DNA of 64,000 nucleotides from Oscillospiraceae bacterium (lineage in GTDB: Bacteria; Bacillota; Clostridia; Oscillospirales; CAG-272). The position numbers and the translations under genes are program-made. The stretch is from contig SVQY01000006.1 in assembly GCA_015065135.1 (NCBI GenBank), positions 1-64,000 on the forward strand, in the 5' to 3' direction. This document shows, in pieces, positions 22,703-31,274 of this stretch; positions within the stretch are counted from its first letter, which is position 1; each line of letters starts with the position of its first letter. The notes under the pieces were generated by a model. That model was given only the letters and a program-made list of their open reading frames with translations. It made no database searches and was not told the DNA's origin.

Positions 22703-25006
22703 ATGACAAGCGCTATCAAGCGCGCGGGCTTTCGCACCCCCAACAACGACCGACGACCGATCTACTATTTTGAGCTGCCGCCCATAACGGGCGAGCTTGC
22801 GGATCTGCGCGAGCAGGTCCTTGGCGAGGTCGAACGCTGCCGCCAATGCGGCTGCGGCACCCTGATCCCACAGCTTCCCTTTGGCACCGAGCTGGATCGC
22901 AGCGGTCTTATGCTGGTAAAGGAGCTCTATCACCTGATCCTGACCAAGGCGCAGGAGCTGGGCCTTTTTGTGGGCTTTTATCTGGATCCCTGCTTTGAGC
23001 ACGGCGTGATACACGCTATGGGTGAGATCGACGACCACTCGCTGCGCGCCAAGCTGCTCACCTGCCGCGAATATGTCTGTGAGCGCGGTCAGATCACCAA
23101 GCAGCGCCTCTCTCCCGGCAAGCGTCTCTCGCTTGTGGCCTTTGACGAGGAGGCCTGCGACCTCATTGATCTGCGCGCCTTTGTGCAGGATGGCGTACTG
23201 GTATGGGAGGTGCCCCAGGGCAACTATATCATCAAAGAATATCTGCTGAGCGAGGATATGGATCGCGAGGGCGCCAACTACCTTTCCTACGAGGCGTCTC
23301 TTGGCTATATCCGTGGCGTTTTCTCGCTTTTTGCCGACACGTTCGCCCCTTTTTTGGGCAACACCCTCAGCCTGATCTCCTACTCCGGCGTTGGCTTTCA
23401 CGGCCAGAACAGACGCACCTGGGACAGCTCCTTCAATCGCGTATTTGAAGAGCGCTTCGGCTTTGACCCTGCCCCCTATTACCCTGCGTTGTTCAGCGCG
23501 ATCGGCAAGGATACCGAGCATCTCAAGGCCTGCTTCATGACGGTGCGCGCCTCGCTTTTGCAAAACGGCATTCTGCGCGCGCTGCACGATTTTGCCAAGG
23601 AGATGGGGCTTACCCCCTTTGGCAACCTTTCCGAGCCCAAGCTCACCGCCTGCTCCTTCTCTATGGGAGACGCTATGCTCAACAACGCCTACTCCCCTTG
23701 TGCGCTTTACGACAAGGCCTATATGTACGGCACCAACTCGGTCAAGATCGCGGCAGGCGCCGCCTACAACTTTGACGTAGACCGCGTGAACGCAGAGCTG
23801 TTCCGCAATTATGCCAGCTTTGACAGAGACCGCCTTTACAGAGATGCACTCAACGCCTTTGCAAGAGGCGCTAACTGCACCGCGGTGCACCTCCCCCCCG
23901 ATATGACCGGGAACAGCGAATTCTGCGATCTGGTAGCCCGTGTGCAGACGATGCTGCAGGGTGGTCGGCACGTGGCGGATATTGCTATGCTCTACCCCAT
24001 CTATCACCTGCATTGCAGAAGTGGGCTTTACTTTTCCGAGGCAAAGGGCTATGAGTATCCCTCCACCCCCTCCACCGCCGATTATATGACGCTGATCAAC
24101 TCGATCTCCATTTACTCTGGGCACGATCTGACTCTGCTGCACCCCGATATTCTGAACACGCGCTGCCACGCCGAAAACGGTGTGCTGTATCTGGATAACC
24201 TGCACAACAAGGAGCAGTTCCGTGTGCTGGTGCTGCCCGCCACCTATATGATCAGTCTGCAAAATCTGCGCACGTTGAAGGATTTTTATGACGGCGGCGG
24301 CAAGATCCTGGCCACCGGTGTTCTACCCAAGCAGGCCTTTGAATACGATCCCAACGGCAAGAACGATCAGGAGGTCAGGGATCTTGTACGCGAGATCTTT
24401 GGTGACGAGGCCTGCGATCCGATGCGGATGCAGGACTATTGCTATCACAAAAACGACAAGGGCGGCGAAGCATATTTCCTTTATTTCAATGCCTCCGCGG
24501 CGGATGGCACGCGTATGACGCGCAGCTCCACCGTCAATCAGGCCCTGATCTCCTTCGCGCTGCCGCTGGATATCTATCTGCCCGGTATGCCCCGTTTGGA
24601 GATCACCGGCGCGCTCAACTCCATCTATCCCGAATTTCACACTATCGGTCTGCATCGCACGATGCCGGGCGGCGGTATGCTGAACCACATCCACAAGCGC
24701 TACGACGATTGTGACATTTACTACTTCTCCAACACCACACAGGCAGATTACAATCACCATGTGCTACTGCGCGGTGCCTTTGAGATCGAGGAGTGGAATC
24801 CGCACACCGGCGAAATAACGGAAAGGCACAGCAAGCTGCTCTCCTATCGCGGCGAGCTTTACACCACCCTGCGCCTGACCCTGAAGCAATGCTCCTCCAC
24901 CTTCTTCCACGCCGTTCCGTTAAAGGAAATACCCGCAGAGGTGGAAAAGATCAGCTCCATCAAGCATCTGCAAAGCGAGCACGCCGCGCTGATGAGCGAG
25001 TTTTAA
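22703..25006 (+). CDS. Large glycoside hydrolase, GH106-like (alpha-L-rhamnosidase type)
   Basis: 767 residues, AGGAGG ten bases upstream, no signal peptide. The N-terminal half looks like a TIM barrel that faces its substrate with TLIPQLPFGTE, GLFVGFYLDPCFEHG, SYSGVGFHGQNRRTWDSSF and ACSFSMGDAMLNN. The middle has VARVQTMLQGGRHVADIAML, a phrase common in GH106-like and related hydrolases, and the C-terminus is a beta domain. Length and layout suit GH106, whose members remove rhamnose from pectic or flavonoid glycosides. I could not confirm catalytic glutamates, so the family is probable only. It begins an operon with a GH2 enzyme and an MBL-fold protein. Confidence 0.5.
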   Translation: MTSAIKRAGFRTPNNDRRPIYYFELPPITGELADLREQVLGEVERCRQCGCGTLIPQLPFGTELDRSGLMLVKELYHLILTKAQELGLFVGFYLDPCFEHGVIHAMGEIDDHSLRAKLLTCREYVCERGQITKQRLSPGKRLSLVAFDEEACDLIDLRAFVQDGVLVWEVPQGNYIIKEYLLSEDMDREGANYLSYEASLGYIRGVFSLFADTFAPFLGNTLSLISYSGVGFHGQNRRTWDSSFNRVFEERFGFDPAPYYPALFSAIGKDTEHLKACFMTVRASLLQNGILRALHDFAKEMGLTPFGNLSEPKLTACSFSMGDAMLNNAYSPCALYDKAYMYGTNSVKIAAGAAYNFDVDRVNAELFRNYASFDRDRLYRDALNAFARGANCTAVHLPPDMTGNSEFCDLVARVQTMLQGGRHVADIAMLYPIYHLHCRSGLYFSEAKGYEYPSTPSTADYMTLINSISIYSGHDLTLLHPDILNTRCHAENGVLYLDNLHNKEQFRVLVLPATYMISLQNLRTLKDFYDGGGKILATGVLPKQAFEYDPNGKNDQEVRDLVREIFGDEACDPMRMQDYCYHKNDKGGEAYFLYFNASAADGTRMTRSSTVNQALISFALPLDIYLPGMPRLEITGALNSIYPEFHTIGLHRTMPGGGMLNHIHKRYDDCDIYYFSNTTQADYNHHVLLRGAFEIEEWNPHTGEITERHSKLLSYRGELYTTLRLTLKQCSSTFFHAVPLKEIPAEVEKISSIKHLQSEHAALMSEF

Positions 25007-25025
25007 AAGAAGCGAGGTAACAAAA

Positions 25026-27167
25026 ATGAAATTCTATCAAAGCTGGGAGGGCAGAAGCTGCAATCCCGAACGCAACGCCTGGTTTCCCGCCACCGTCCCC
25101 GGCAACATTCAAAAGGACTACGCCGTGGCCAATGGCTTTGCCGACGTACAGTTTGCCGACAACTACAAGCAGTTTGTGCCCCTGGAGAACGACCACTGGG
25201 AGTACCGTACAACGCTGAAATTCGATCACGTCCCCGGGGAAAAGGTCTTTTTTGTGACCCACGGTATCAACTATCGGTACGATATCCTGCTCAACGGAGA
25301 GTGCCTTTTTTCCTATGAGGGTATGTTCCGCGGCAACGAGGTGGAGCTGACCGACAAGCTCACCGGCAAGGATGTGCTGACCGTACATATCCATCCCCAT
25401 CCCAAGAGCACACGCGGGAAGGCGGGCACCCGTGACGAGGCAAACGAATCCTGCAATCCCCCCGTATACTACGGCTGGGACTGGAACCCCCGTCTTTTGA
25501 TCTCCGGCATCTGGGATGACACCTATATCGAGACCCGCTCCGACAGCTATATTGCAAATTGCGAGTTGCTCTCGGAGGTCAGCGACGACCTCTCCGTTGG
25601 CACCGTTCGCTGCAGCTTTGACTGCGCCCTGCCCTGCGAGATCCTGCTTTTAGACGAGGAAGGCAAGGAGGTCTACCGCGGCACCGACAAGCAGTTTACC
25701 GTCAACGCCCCCGCACTTTGGTGGTGCAACGGTCAGGGTAATCCCACCCTCTACACCTGGATCGTGCGCAACGCAAGGGAGGAGCGCACAGGCAAGATCG
25801 GCTTCCGCCGCCTGCGTCTTTTGCGCAATGCGGACGCGAGAGGCCCCAAAAGCTTCCCCAAGGGCAGATACGAGGCCCCCATCACCGTGGAGCTGAACAA
25901 CCGCCGCATCTTCTGCAAGGGCTCCAACTGGGTCAACCCCGAGCTGTTTTGGGGCGAGATCACCAAGGAGCGCTACGAGGAGCTGATCCGCCTTGCCAAG
26001 GAGTGCCATATGAACATCTTCCGTATGTGGGGCGGCGCAGGCACACCCAAGGAAAGCTTTTACGATATCTGCGACCGCGAGGGCATTCTGCTCTGGCAGG
26101 AATTCGTGCTTGCCTGCAACGAATACACCGACGTTGGCAACTATATGCAGACGCTGGAAAACGAGGCCACGGGCATGATCAAAAAGTTCCGCCATCACCC
26201 CTGTCTTGCCTTTTGGTGCGGCGGCAACGAGCTGTTCAACGCCTGGTCGGGCATGGATGAGCAATCCGCCCCTCTGCGCCTTCTCAACAAGCTCTGCTAC
26301 GAGCTGGACTACAAGCGCCCCTTCCTGTACACCTCCCCCCTTTACGGCATGGCACACGGCGGCTACGTGTTCTACTCCGAGGATCAGGGCGGTGACGTGA
26401 TGCAGCAGTTCCAGAACAGCCGTAACACCGCATATACCGAGTTTGGTGTGCCTTCCCTTTCCGACGTGGAAACGCTGAAGCAGATCATTCCCGCAGACGA
26501 GCTGTTCCCCATCAAGGAGACCGAGGCATGGACCGCTCACCACGGCTTCAAGGCCTGGGGCAGGAGCAGATGGGTCTGCCAGGACGTTTACGAGCGCTAT
26601 TTCGGCACCCCCGACTCTCTGGAGGAGCTGGTCGCAGGCGAGCAATGGATGCAGTGCGAAGGCTATCGCGGTGCCTTTGAGGAGATGCGCCGTCAGTGGC
26701 CCCATTGCAGCATGGGCATCAACTGGGACTACAACGAGCCCTGGATCACCGCCGCAGGCAACGAGCTGATCGCTTACCCCGCCAAGATCAATCCCTGCTA
26801 CTACTACGTGCAAAAGGCCATGCGCCCCACCCTGTTCAGCGCCAGGATCCCGCGCTTTGACTGGAAGGAGGGCGAGACCTTTGAAGCGGAGCTTTGGCTC
26901 CTGAACGATGCGCCCGAGGCGGCAAGCGGCAAGGTACATGTGACCGCAAAAGTGGGCGAGGAGACCTTTGACCTGCTGGAGTGGAGCGCCGAGACGGATG
27001 CCAACAGCCACAAGCGCGGCCCCACGGTGCGCTTCGTCCTGCCCCGTGCGGAGGGTGCAAACAAGGTGATCCTGACCCTTTCCGCCGAGAACGGCATGGA
27101 AAGCGAATATGAATATCTCTATCGCGCCAAGAGCAGAAAGCCTGTTCTGCGCCAGCTGAACGTATAA
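25026..27167 (+). CDS. GH2 glycoside hydrolase, beta-mannosidase type
   Basis: 713 residues, 19 bases after the previous stop. GH2 domain order is visible: jelly-roll sugar-binding domain (TVPGNIQKDY, DHWEYRTTL, VNGINYRYDILLNG-type strand), immunoglobulin-like domain, then the TIM barrel (FCKGSNWVNPELFWG, NIFRMWGGAGTPKESFYD). The acid/base is in LAFWCGGNEL (Glu402) and the nucleophile in AYTEFGVPS (Glu472). A C-terminal beta domain is present. WCGGNE and NIFRMWGGG-type motifs point to beta-mannosidases rather than beta-galactosidases. No signal peptide, so it acts on imported mannosides or related oligosaccharides. Confidence 0.82.
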   Translation: MKFYQSWEGRSCNPERNAWFPATVPGNIQKDYAVANGFADVQFADNYKQFVPLENDHWEYRTTLKFDHVPGEKVFFVTHGINYRYDILLNGECLFSYEGMFRGNEVELTDKLTGKDVLTVHIHPHPKSTRGKAGTRDEANESCNPPVYYGWDWNPRLLISGIWDDTYIETRSDSYIANCELLSEVSDDLSVGTVRCSFDCALPCEILLLDEEGKEVYRGTDKQFTVNAPALWWCNGQGNPTLYTWIVRNAREERTGKIGFRRLRLLRNADARGPKSFPKGRYEAPITVELNNRRIFCKGSNWVNPELFWGEITKERYEELIRLAKECHMNIFRMWGGAGTPKESFYDICDREGILLWQEFVLACNEYTDVGNYMQTLENEATGMIKKFRHHPCLAFWCGGNELFNAWSGMDEQSAPLRLLNKLCYELDYKRPFLYTSPLYGMAHGGYVFYSEDQGGDVMQQFQNSRNTAYTEFGVPSLSDVETLKQIIPADELFPIKETEAWTAHHGFKAWGRSRWVCQDVYERYFGTPDSLEELVAGEQWMQCEGYRGAFEEMRRQWPHCSMGINWDYNEPWITAAGNELIAYPAKINPCYYYVQKAMRPTLFSARIPRFDWKEGETFEAELWLLNDAPEAASGKVHVTAKVGEETFDLLEWSAETDANSHKRGPTVRFVLPRAEGANKVILTLSAENGMESEYEYLYRAKSRKPVLRQLNV

Positions 27168-27182
27168 GGAGGATATGGCATA

Positions 27183-28463
27183 ATGAACACCTATCAGATC
27201 TGCAAGCTGCTTCCCGATTACGAGGCAAGGATCGGTGAGATCTCCCAGCCCTACGACTGCGAGGACGACTACACCGCCGTTTCTATCGTGGGCACCACGT
27301 TGGCGGAATTTTCGGCATACGTATCCGCCATTTCCGCAACGGGCGCCAAGCTCTACATGGAAAACGAGGTCGTGGGCAACCGCTTCGTCACCTTCCTTGT
27401 GACCGATGCCGAGGGCACCGAATATACCGTGCATCTGACGTATTATCCCATCCGCGGCAACGCTCGTGTGATATGGGGCAAGAAGGGCTTTTTGCCCGTA
27501 CAGGACGATGCGGTATTTGCAAGCGGTGATCACCGCACCTCGGTGCTGCAGTACACCAGAAACGGCGTATGGAACGACCAGCCCGCCACCGGCGCTCCCG
27601 GTATGGCGAACATCATTACCCTGGCTGACGGCAGCTTTATTCTGATCGACGGCGGCCCCCGTCAGCGGGAGCGGCATTATACCAAGACGTTTGTAGACGG
27701 CGAATGGGTGGATGCCACCCCCGACGAGGAGCACGACTGCGACAAGCTCTACCGTCTGCTCTGTGAGCGTACCCCCGAGGGGCAAAAGCCGGTGATCACA
27801 GCCTGGTTCATCACCCACGCCCACAGCGATCACGTTGACCTTGCAGGCGATTTTTTGCGCAAATACAAGGACAAGGTGGAGGTACGCCTCGCCGCATACA
27901 ACCTCCCCGACCCCCTGAAGCACCCCATCAAGAACGAGCCCAGTGAGATCCTGCACGTCACCCTGCAGCATATCGTCAAGGGCTTTGAGATCGCAGGTGC
28001 CACCCATTGGAAGCTCCACGCCGGTCAGCGCATGAGCTTCCCCGGCTGTGAGGTAGAGATCCTGCACACCCACGAGGATTACTTCCCCAAGTCCTACGCC
28101 TGGGGCAACCACACCGGCTCCGCCTTCCGCTTTAAGTTCAAGGGCAAGACCTATATGGTGCTGGGCGACTGCGAGAGCGACATCTGCCATCAGATGTTCT
28201 ACAAGTACGGCAGTTATCTGAAAAGCGATATCCTGCAGCCCACCCATCACGGCGCCAACGGCGGTAGCACCGATCTGAACACCGTTATTGACCCCGATAT
28301 TTGCCTTTGGACCGTGGATGCATGGCGCTTCCACACCGATGGTCGTATGCTGGGCTATCAGCGCGGCTATGAGTACAACTGGGTACTGCGCAACGATGAG
28401 TTCAAGGTCCGTCAGCACTACCACAACAGCGAGGACACCGAGATCTTTATGGACGAAAAATGA
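27183..28463 (+). CDS. MBL-fold metallo-hydrolase
   Basis: 426 residues with GGAGG upstream; an ATG-GCA-TAA mini-frame lies between that site and the ATG. The C-terminal 270 residues are a metallo-beta-lactamase fold: ITLADGSFILIDGGP, the zinc motif THAHSDHVD, VLGDCESDICH and LQPTHHGANGGS. This is the ComEC-like arrangement with the final HHG. The first 130 residues have no recognised domain. There is no signal peptide. It closes an operon with two glycosidases, so a sugar-lactone or phosphodiester substrate is possible, but this is inference only. Confidence 0.78.
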   Translation: MNTYQICKLLPDYEARIGEISQPYDCEDDYTAVSIVGTTLAEFSAYVSAISATGAKLYMENEVVGNRFVTFLVTDAEGTEYTVHLTYYPIRGNARVIWGKKGFLPVQDDAVFASGDHRTSVLQYTRNGVWNDQPATGAPGMANIITLADGSFILIDGGPRQRERHYTKTFVDGEWVDATPDEEHDCDKLYRLLCERTPEGQKPVITAWFITHAHSDHVDLAGDFLRKYKDKVEVRLAAYNLPDPLKHPIKNEPSEILHVTLQHIVKGFEIAGATHWKLHAGQRMSFPGCEVEILHTHEDYFPKSYAWGNHTGSAFRFKFKGKTYMVLGDCESDICHQMFYKYGSYLKSDILQPTHHGANGGSTDLNTVIDPDICLWTVDAWRFHTDGRMLGYQRGYEYNWVLRNDEFKVRQHYHNSEDTEIFMDEK

Positions 28464-28465
28464 TC

Positions 28466-28497
28466 AAAAGGCACCGAGCATTACTCGGTGCCTTTTT
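28466..28497. terminator. Bidirectional terminator
   Basis: AAAAGGCACCGAG/CTCGGTGCCTTTT stem between the rightward MBL gene and the leftward AbrB gene. Confidence 0.9.
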
Positions 28498-28503
28498 CAG
28501 CCT

Positions 28504-28665
28504 TCATTTCTTCACCAGATAAAATTCGGGGCTTTTCAGCAGCAGCCCCTCCTTGGTGGCTACGATCTCCACCTGCTGCGCCAAGCCGTATCGCTCCCGC
28601 AGATCCTTGGGGATCACAAGCCGCCCCAGCTTATCAAATTCCTTAACAATGCCGATTTCTGCCAT
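28504..28665 (-). CDS. AbrB/SpoVT-type DNA-binding protein (second pair)
   Basis: 53 residues from the ATG at 28663-28665, with AGAGGAA eight bases upstream. It is a minimal swapped-hairpin domain: IGIVKEFDKLGRLVIPKDLR, then YGLAQQVEIVATKEGLLLK. It is clearly related to the AbrB-type proteins at 6.8 and 61.0 kb, but not identical. It is divergent from an XRE gene 113 bases away, the same arrangement as at 6.9-7.1 kb. There is no toxin neighbour. Confidence 0.85.
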   Translation of the reverse strand: MAEIGIVKEFDKLGRLVIPKDLRERYGLAQQVEIVATKEGLLLKSPEFYLVKK

Positions 28666-28703
28666 TTTCTGTTCCTCTTTATATCGCAAAATTTAAAATT
28701 CCG

Positions 28704-28774
28704 ATCTTTACCACAATTATAGCAAAGAAACATGATAAAGTCAAGTAAATTCTCATCTTTAGCACAAATGGAGC
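28704..28774. promoter_or_regulatory. Candidate operator: two 20-bp direct repeats
   Basis: ATCTTTACCACAATTATAGC (28704-28723) and ATCTTTAGCACAAATGGAGC (28755-28774) match at 16 of 20 positions. They flank the shared promoter region, one covering the AbrB -10 box and the other the XRE ribosome-binding site. Confidence 0.5.
28716..28744 (-). promoter_or_regulatory. Promoter of the second AbrB gene
   Basis: TTGACT (28739-28744), a 17-base spacer and TATAAT (28716-28721) on the minus strand. Confidence 0.82.
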
Positions 28775-28778
28775 AGTT

Positions 28779-29021
28779 ATGAAAATTTACGACTTTAACG
28801 GCAAAAAGAATATTTGCGGTCCGCGGGTAAAGGAAATTCGCAAGAAATTACAGCTCACCCAAGAGCAGGTAGCGGCAAAATTGCAGATAGAGGGTGTGAT
28901 CGTAGAGCGCGATTGCGTCAGCCGCATTGAGATCGGCGACCGCTTTGTGGCGGACTATGAGCTATTGGTGCTTGCCAAGATCCTGAAGGTCTCCCCTGCC
29001 TATCTGCTGGGGCTGGAATAA
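28779..29021 (+). CDS. XRE-family helix-turn-helix regulator (second pair)
   Basis: 80 residues, with GGAG nine bases upstream. It is one Cro/C1 HTH: VKEIRKKLQLTQEQVAAKLQ then VERDCVSRIEIGDRFVADYE and VSPAYLLGLE. This form with a short insert between the recognition helices is common in Clostridia. There is no ligand domain. The direct repeats in the promoter region are its likely targets. A strong terminator follows. Confidence 0.85.
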   Translation: MKIYDFNGKKNICGPRVKEIRKKLQLTQEQVAAKLQIEGVIVERDCVSRIEIGDRFVADYELLVLAKILKVSPAYLLGLE

Positions 29022-29033
29022 CGTAAAATCACG

Positions 29034-29074
29034 AAAACCCCCGAAAACGGCTACCGTTTTCGGGGGTTTTCTTT
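29034..29074 (+). terminator. Terminator of the second XRE gene
   Basis: CCCCCGAAAACGG/CCGTTTTCGGGGG stem followed by TTTTCTTT. Confidence 0.9.
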
Positions 29075-29696
29075 ATGCAAGGCGTGTGATCGTAGGGGCG
29101 ATCATTGATCGCCCGCAATCTCCGATCAACAATACGACTTTAGTGTCATCCTGAGCGGAGGGCGAAGCCCGTAGTCGAACTTTTGGTAGGCGAGGCTTGC
29201 CGAGCGGACAAAAGCGCAAGCGCCTTGCGCGCAGCGGGATCTCGTATGGAGTTTTGATGGCTTTTTGAAGCAAGGGTTACTTTCTTTGTGCAGCGTAATG
29301 GATGTAACACCTGTCGGGAAAGCTATTGGTCATCCGTAGTAGATCCCTGCGGTCACAGCTTTGCTGTTCCCTTGGTTTTGCTCGCTCGGGCAAAGCCTTC
29401 GACCCGCAAAACTTCGGTTCCGCTATCGCTCCACTCAGGATGACACGCTATTCCAAGCTTGGCGGTTTTGCGCAGCAAAATGGAGCCCCGATGGGCGACA
29501 AGACAAGCTTGAGCTGCTTGCGTAGCAAGTTGGCTCAGAGATGACGCGCTTATTTCAATTTTAGCGTTTTTTGTTATCAAAACGGGCGCACCGTTTCGTT
29601 GTAGGGGAGGGCTCTCCCCTACCGTCTTAAGTACAAAAAACACGCACCGTGTGGCGTTTTTATTGCAATTCGTCCAAAAAGCGCAAGCGGCTTGGC
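29075..29696. other. 622-bp gene-free, repeat-rich stretch
   Basis: No gene seen. It holds a GGCGATCATTGATCGCC hairpin (about 29097), the inverted-repeat element at 29143-29446, a third divergent copy of the same motif near 29520-29545, and a GTAGGGGAG/CTCCCCTAC hairpin near 29600-29622. Confidence 0.65.
29143..29446. repeat. MITE-like element with 18-bp terminal inverted repeats
   Basis: GTGTCATCCTGAGCGGAG at 29143-29160 is mirrored at 29429-29446 with one mismatch. Further in, both ends carry related pieces (AGTCGAA, GGGATCT, CGAGCG) in opposite orientation. Each end is therefore a diverged copy of one repeat of about 110 bases. No open frame lies inside. Confidence 0.65.
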
Positions 29697-31232
29697 TTAT
29701 TCTCCGCGCAGCAGCTTTTGTAACCGCAACCACGTGGCGGGGGCACCCTCTCCCTCGCGGATCTCCAAGATCACGGGGCCGTGGTGCAGGACCCCCGCGT
29801 GCCACGCCCACAAAAAGCCATCAAAGGAAACAAAGCCGTTATGCCAACCCGTAATGGGGTGATGGTTGTGCATCTTCTTATCTTCTTTTGAAAAAACGGT
29901 CTGATGCAGATGGTAGGCGTTCGCCAAGGGGCCGATCTGCGCGTACCATTTGCCGATCGGATACTCCTGCGAAAGCGGCATATTGTTCCGCGCGTGCCCC
30001 ACGTCAAGGCGCAAATGGCAGCTGTCTGCGCCAAGCCGCTCGCGCAAGGCGTTCCGCCAGCCCAATATATCCATGGGCGTGCAGCCGTAGGGTAGCTTTA
30101 AAATATCCCGTTTGGTGCCGGGTGACGTGTGATTATTCTCTACTAAAATATCAATTCCCGCACGTGCCACGGGCAATAGCGCCTCTGCCATGGCATCGGC
30201 AAGGACTTCAAAGGCATTTGAACCGCTTTGCATCAGCGCTGTAGACAGATGCGGCGGATGAACGGTGACCATATTTGCCTCCGCGCGGACGGCATCCTGC
30301 GCCGACGCGCGGAATTTTTCCGCATGCAGCACGTCCGTATCAAATCCGAGGGATGGCAGATGCAGCGAAAAGGTCTTGCCGCCGCTTTTACGCCAGCGCT
30401 CCAACAGGGCAAGCTCCCCTTCTCCGATACTGCGCCACTCCAGATGGCGCACACCATTCTCGATGGCAAAGGGCATATCCCGTTCCGCCTTGCTTCTATT
30501 GTAGCAGGTGATGCCAAGCGCATCGGCAAGCTCCGCACGCTCCGTATCGCTCCACGACTCGGGCATGCCGCGGGTATAGCAGATCTCCTCTATACCGGAA
30601 AGTCCCGTAACGGTATCGAAAATAAGGATCTGCGCCGAGCCGCGGATGCATTTATCGGGATCCAAAGCTCGCAAGGAGACCGTAGGCACCCCTTCAAAAT
30701 CTCCCTGCTCATACACGTGGCGATGTCCGCTTGCCCACAGCAAAACGTGATGGCCATCCTTCTCTCTTGCCGCGATCCAAGTCTGCAAAAACATACGGGA
30801 CTCCTCATCCAGATATTTGGCAGGCTGGTGGCTGAAAAGCAAAACGTCCTCTCCGCCTGCAATGCGGGCAAGACGCTCCCGCTCCCCTGCGGAAATACGA
30901 TCGTCAGCGGTATCCACACCGACCAAGCGAACATCCCCGACCTGCAAGCCACGCGGATAATTGCACAAAAAGCGGCGCAAGAGCGGTGCGGTACCGGGCG
31001 TGCGGATATCCGAATTGCCGGGCACGATCAGCGACGGGAACGGCAGCAGCTGCAGCTTCTCGCAAAAGCGGGTCGCCGCATCCGGAGCACCGCAAGCGGT
31101 GATATCCCCCAGCCACGCTGCCGCATCCGGCTGTAAGCGCCGCAGCTCCTCCAACGCCCAGTCAAGGGTCTCCTCCTGCGGCGTGTTTTCCACATCCGAC
31201 AAATGCAGATCGGCAATCAAAGCAATTCTCAT
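29697..31232 (-). CDS. Fusion: calcineurin-like phosphoesterase plus TIM-barrel isomerase/epimerase
   Basis: 511 residues in one uninterrupted frame, with GGAG before the ATG. Residues 1-215 are a metallophosphoesterase: LIADLHLSD, WLGDITACG, IVPGNSDIR (GNSD where GNHD is usual), LLFSHQPAK and SGHRHVYEQ. After a short hinge, residues 225-511 are an AP-endonuclease-2-type TIM barrel: FSLHLPSLG, NMVTVHPPH, DILVENNHTS, LRLDVGHARNN, AYHLHQTV and a last strand PVILEIREG. Metal ligands appear in both halves. The natural reading is a bifunctional enzyme that dephosphorylates and isomerises related sugar phosphates. It is last in an operon behind two PHP phosphoesterases. Confidence 0.78.
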   Translation of the reverse strand: MRIALIADLHLSDVENTPQEETLDWALEELRRLQPDAAAWLGDITACGAPDAATRFCEKLQLLPFPSLIVPGNSDIRTPGTAPLLRRFLCNYPRGLQVGDVRLVGVDTADDRISAGERERLARIAGGEDVLLFSHQPAKYLDEESRMFLQTWIAAREKDGHHVLLWASGHRHVYEQGDFEGVPTVSLRALDPDKCIRGSAQILIFDTVTGLSGIEEICYTRGMPESWSDTERAELADALGITCYNRSKAERDMPFAIENGVRHLEWRSIGEGELALLERWRKSGGKTFSLHLPSLGFDTDVLHAEKFRASAQDAVRAEANMVTVHPPHLSTALMQSGSNAFEVLADAMAEALLPVARAGIDILVENNHTSPGTKRDILKLPYGCTPMDILGWRNALRERLGADSCHLRLDVGHARNNMPLSQEYPIGKWYAQIGPLANAYHLHQTVFSKEDKKMHNHHPITGWHNGFVSFDGFLWAWHAGVLHHGPVILEIREGEGAPATWLRLQKLLRGE

Positions 31233-31274
31233 ATTTTCACTCCTATTATCAAAAATCCGGTACCGTTTCGCGAT

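Noticed and set aside
25650-28424. Leftward frame of 924 codons opposite the GH2 and MBL genes
   Set aside because: It spans two conserved genes and their spacer; caused by codon bias in high-GC genes, with no start signal.
29073-29696. Possible small genes in the repeat-rich gap
   Set aside because: Short frames lack ribosome sites and fall inside inverted repeats; translations are low-complexity.
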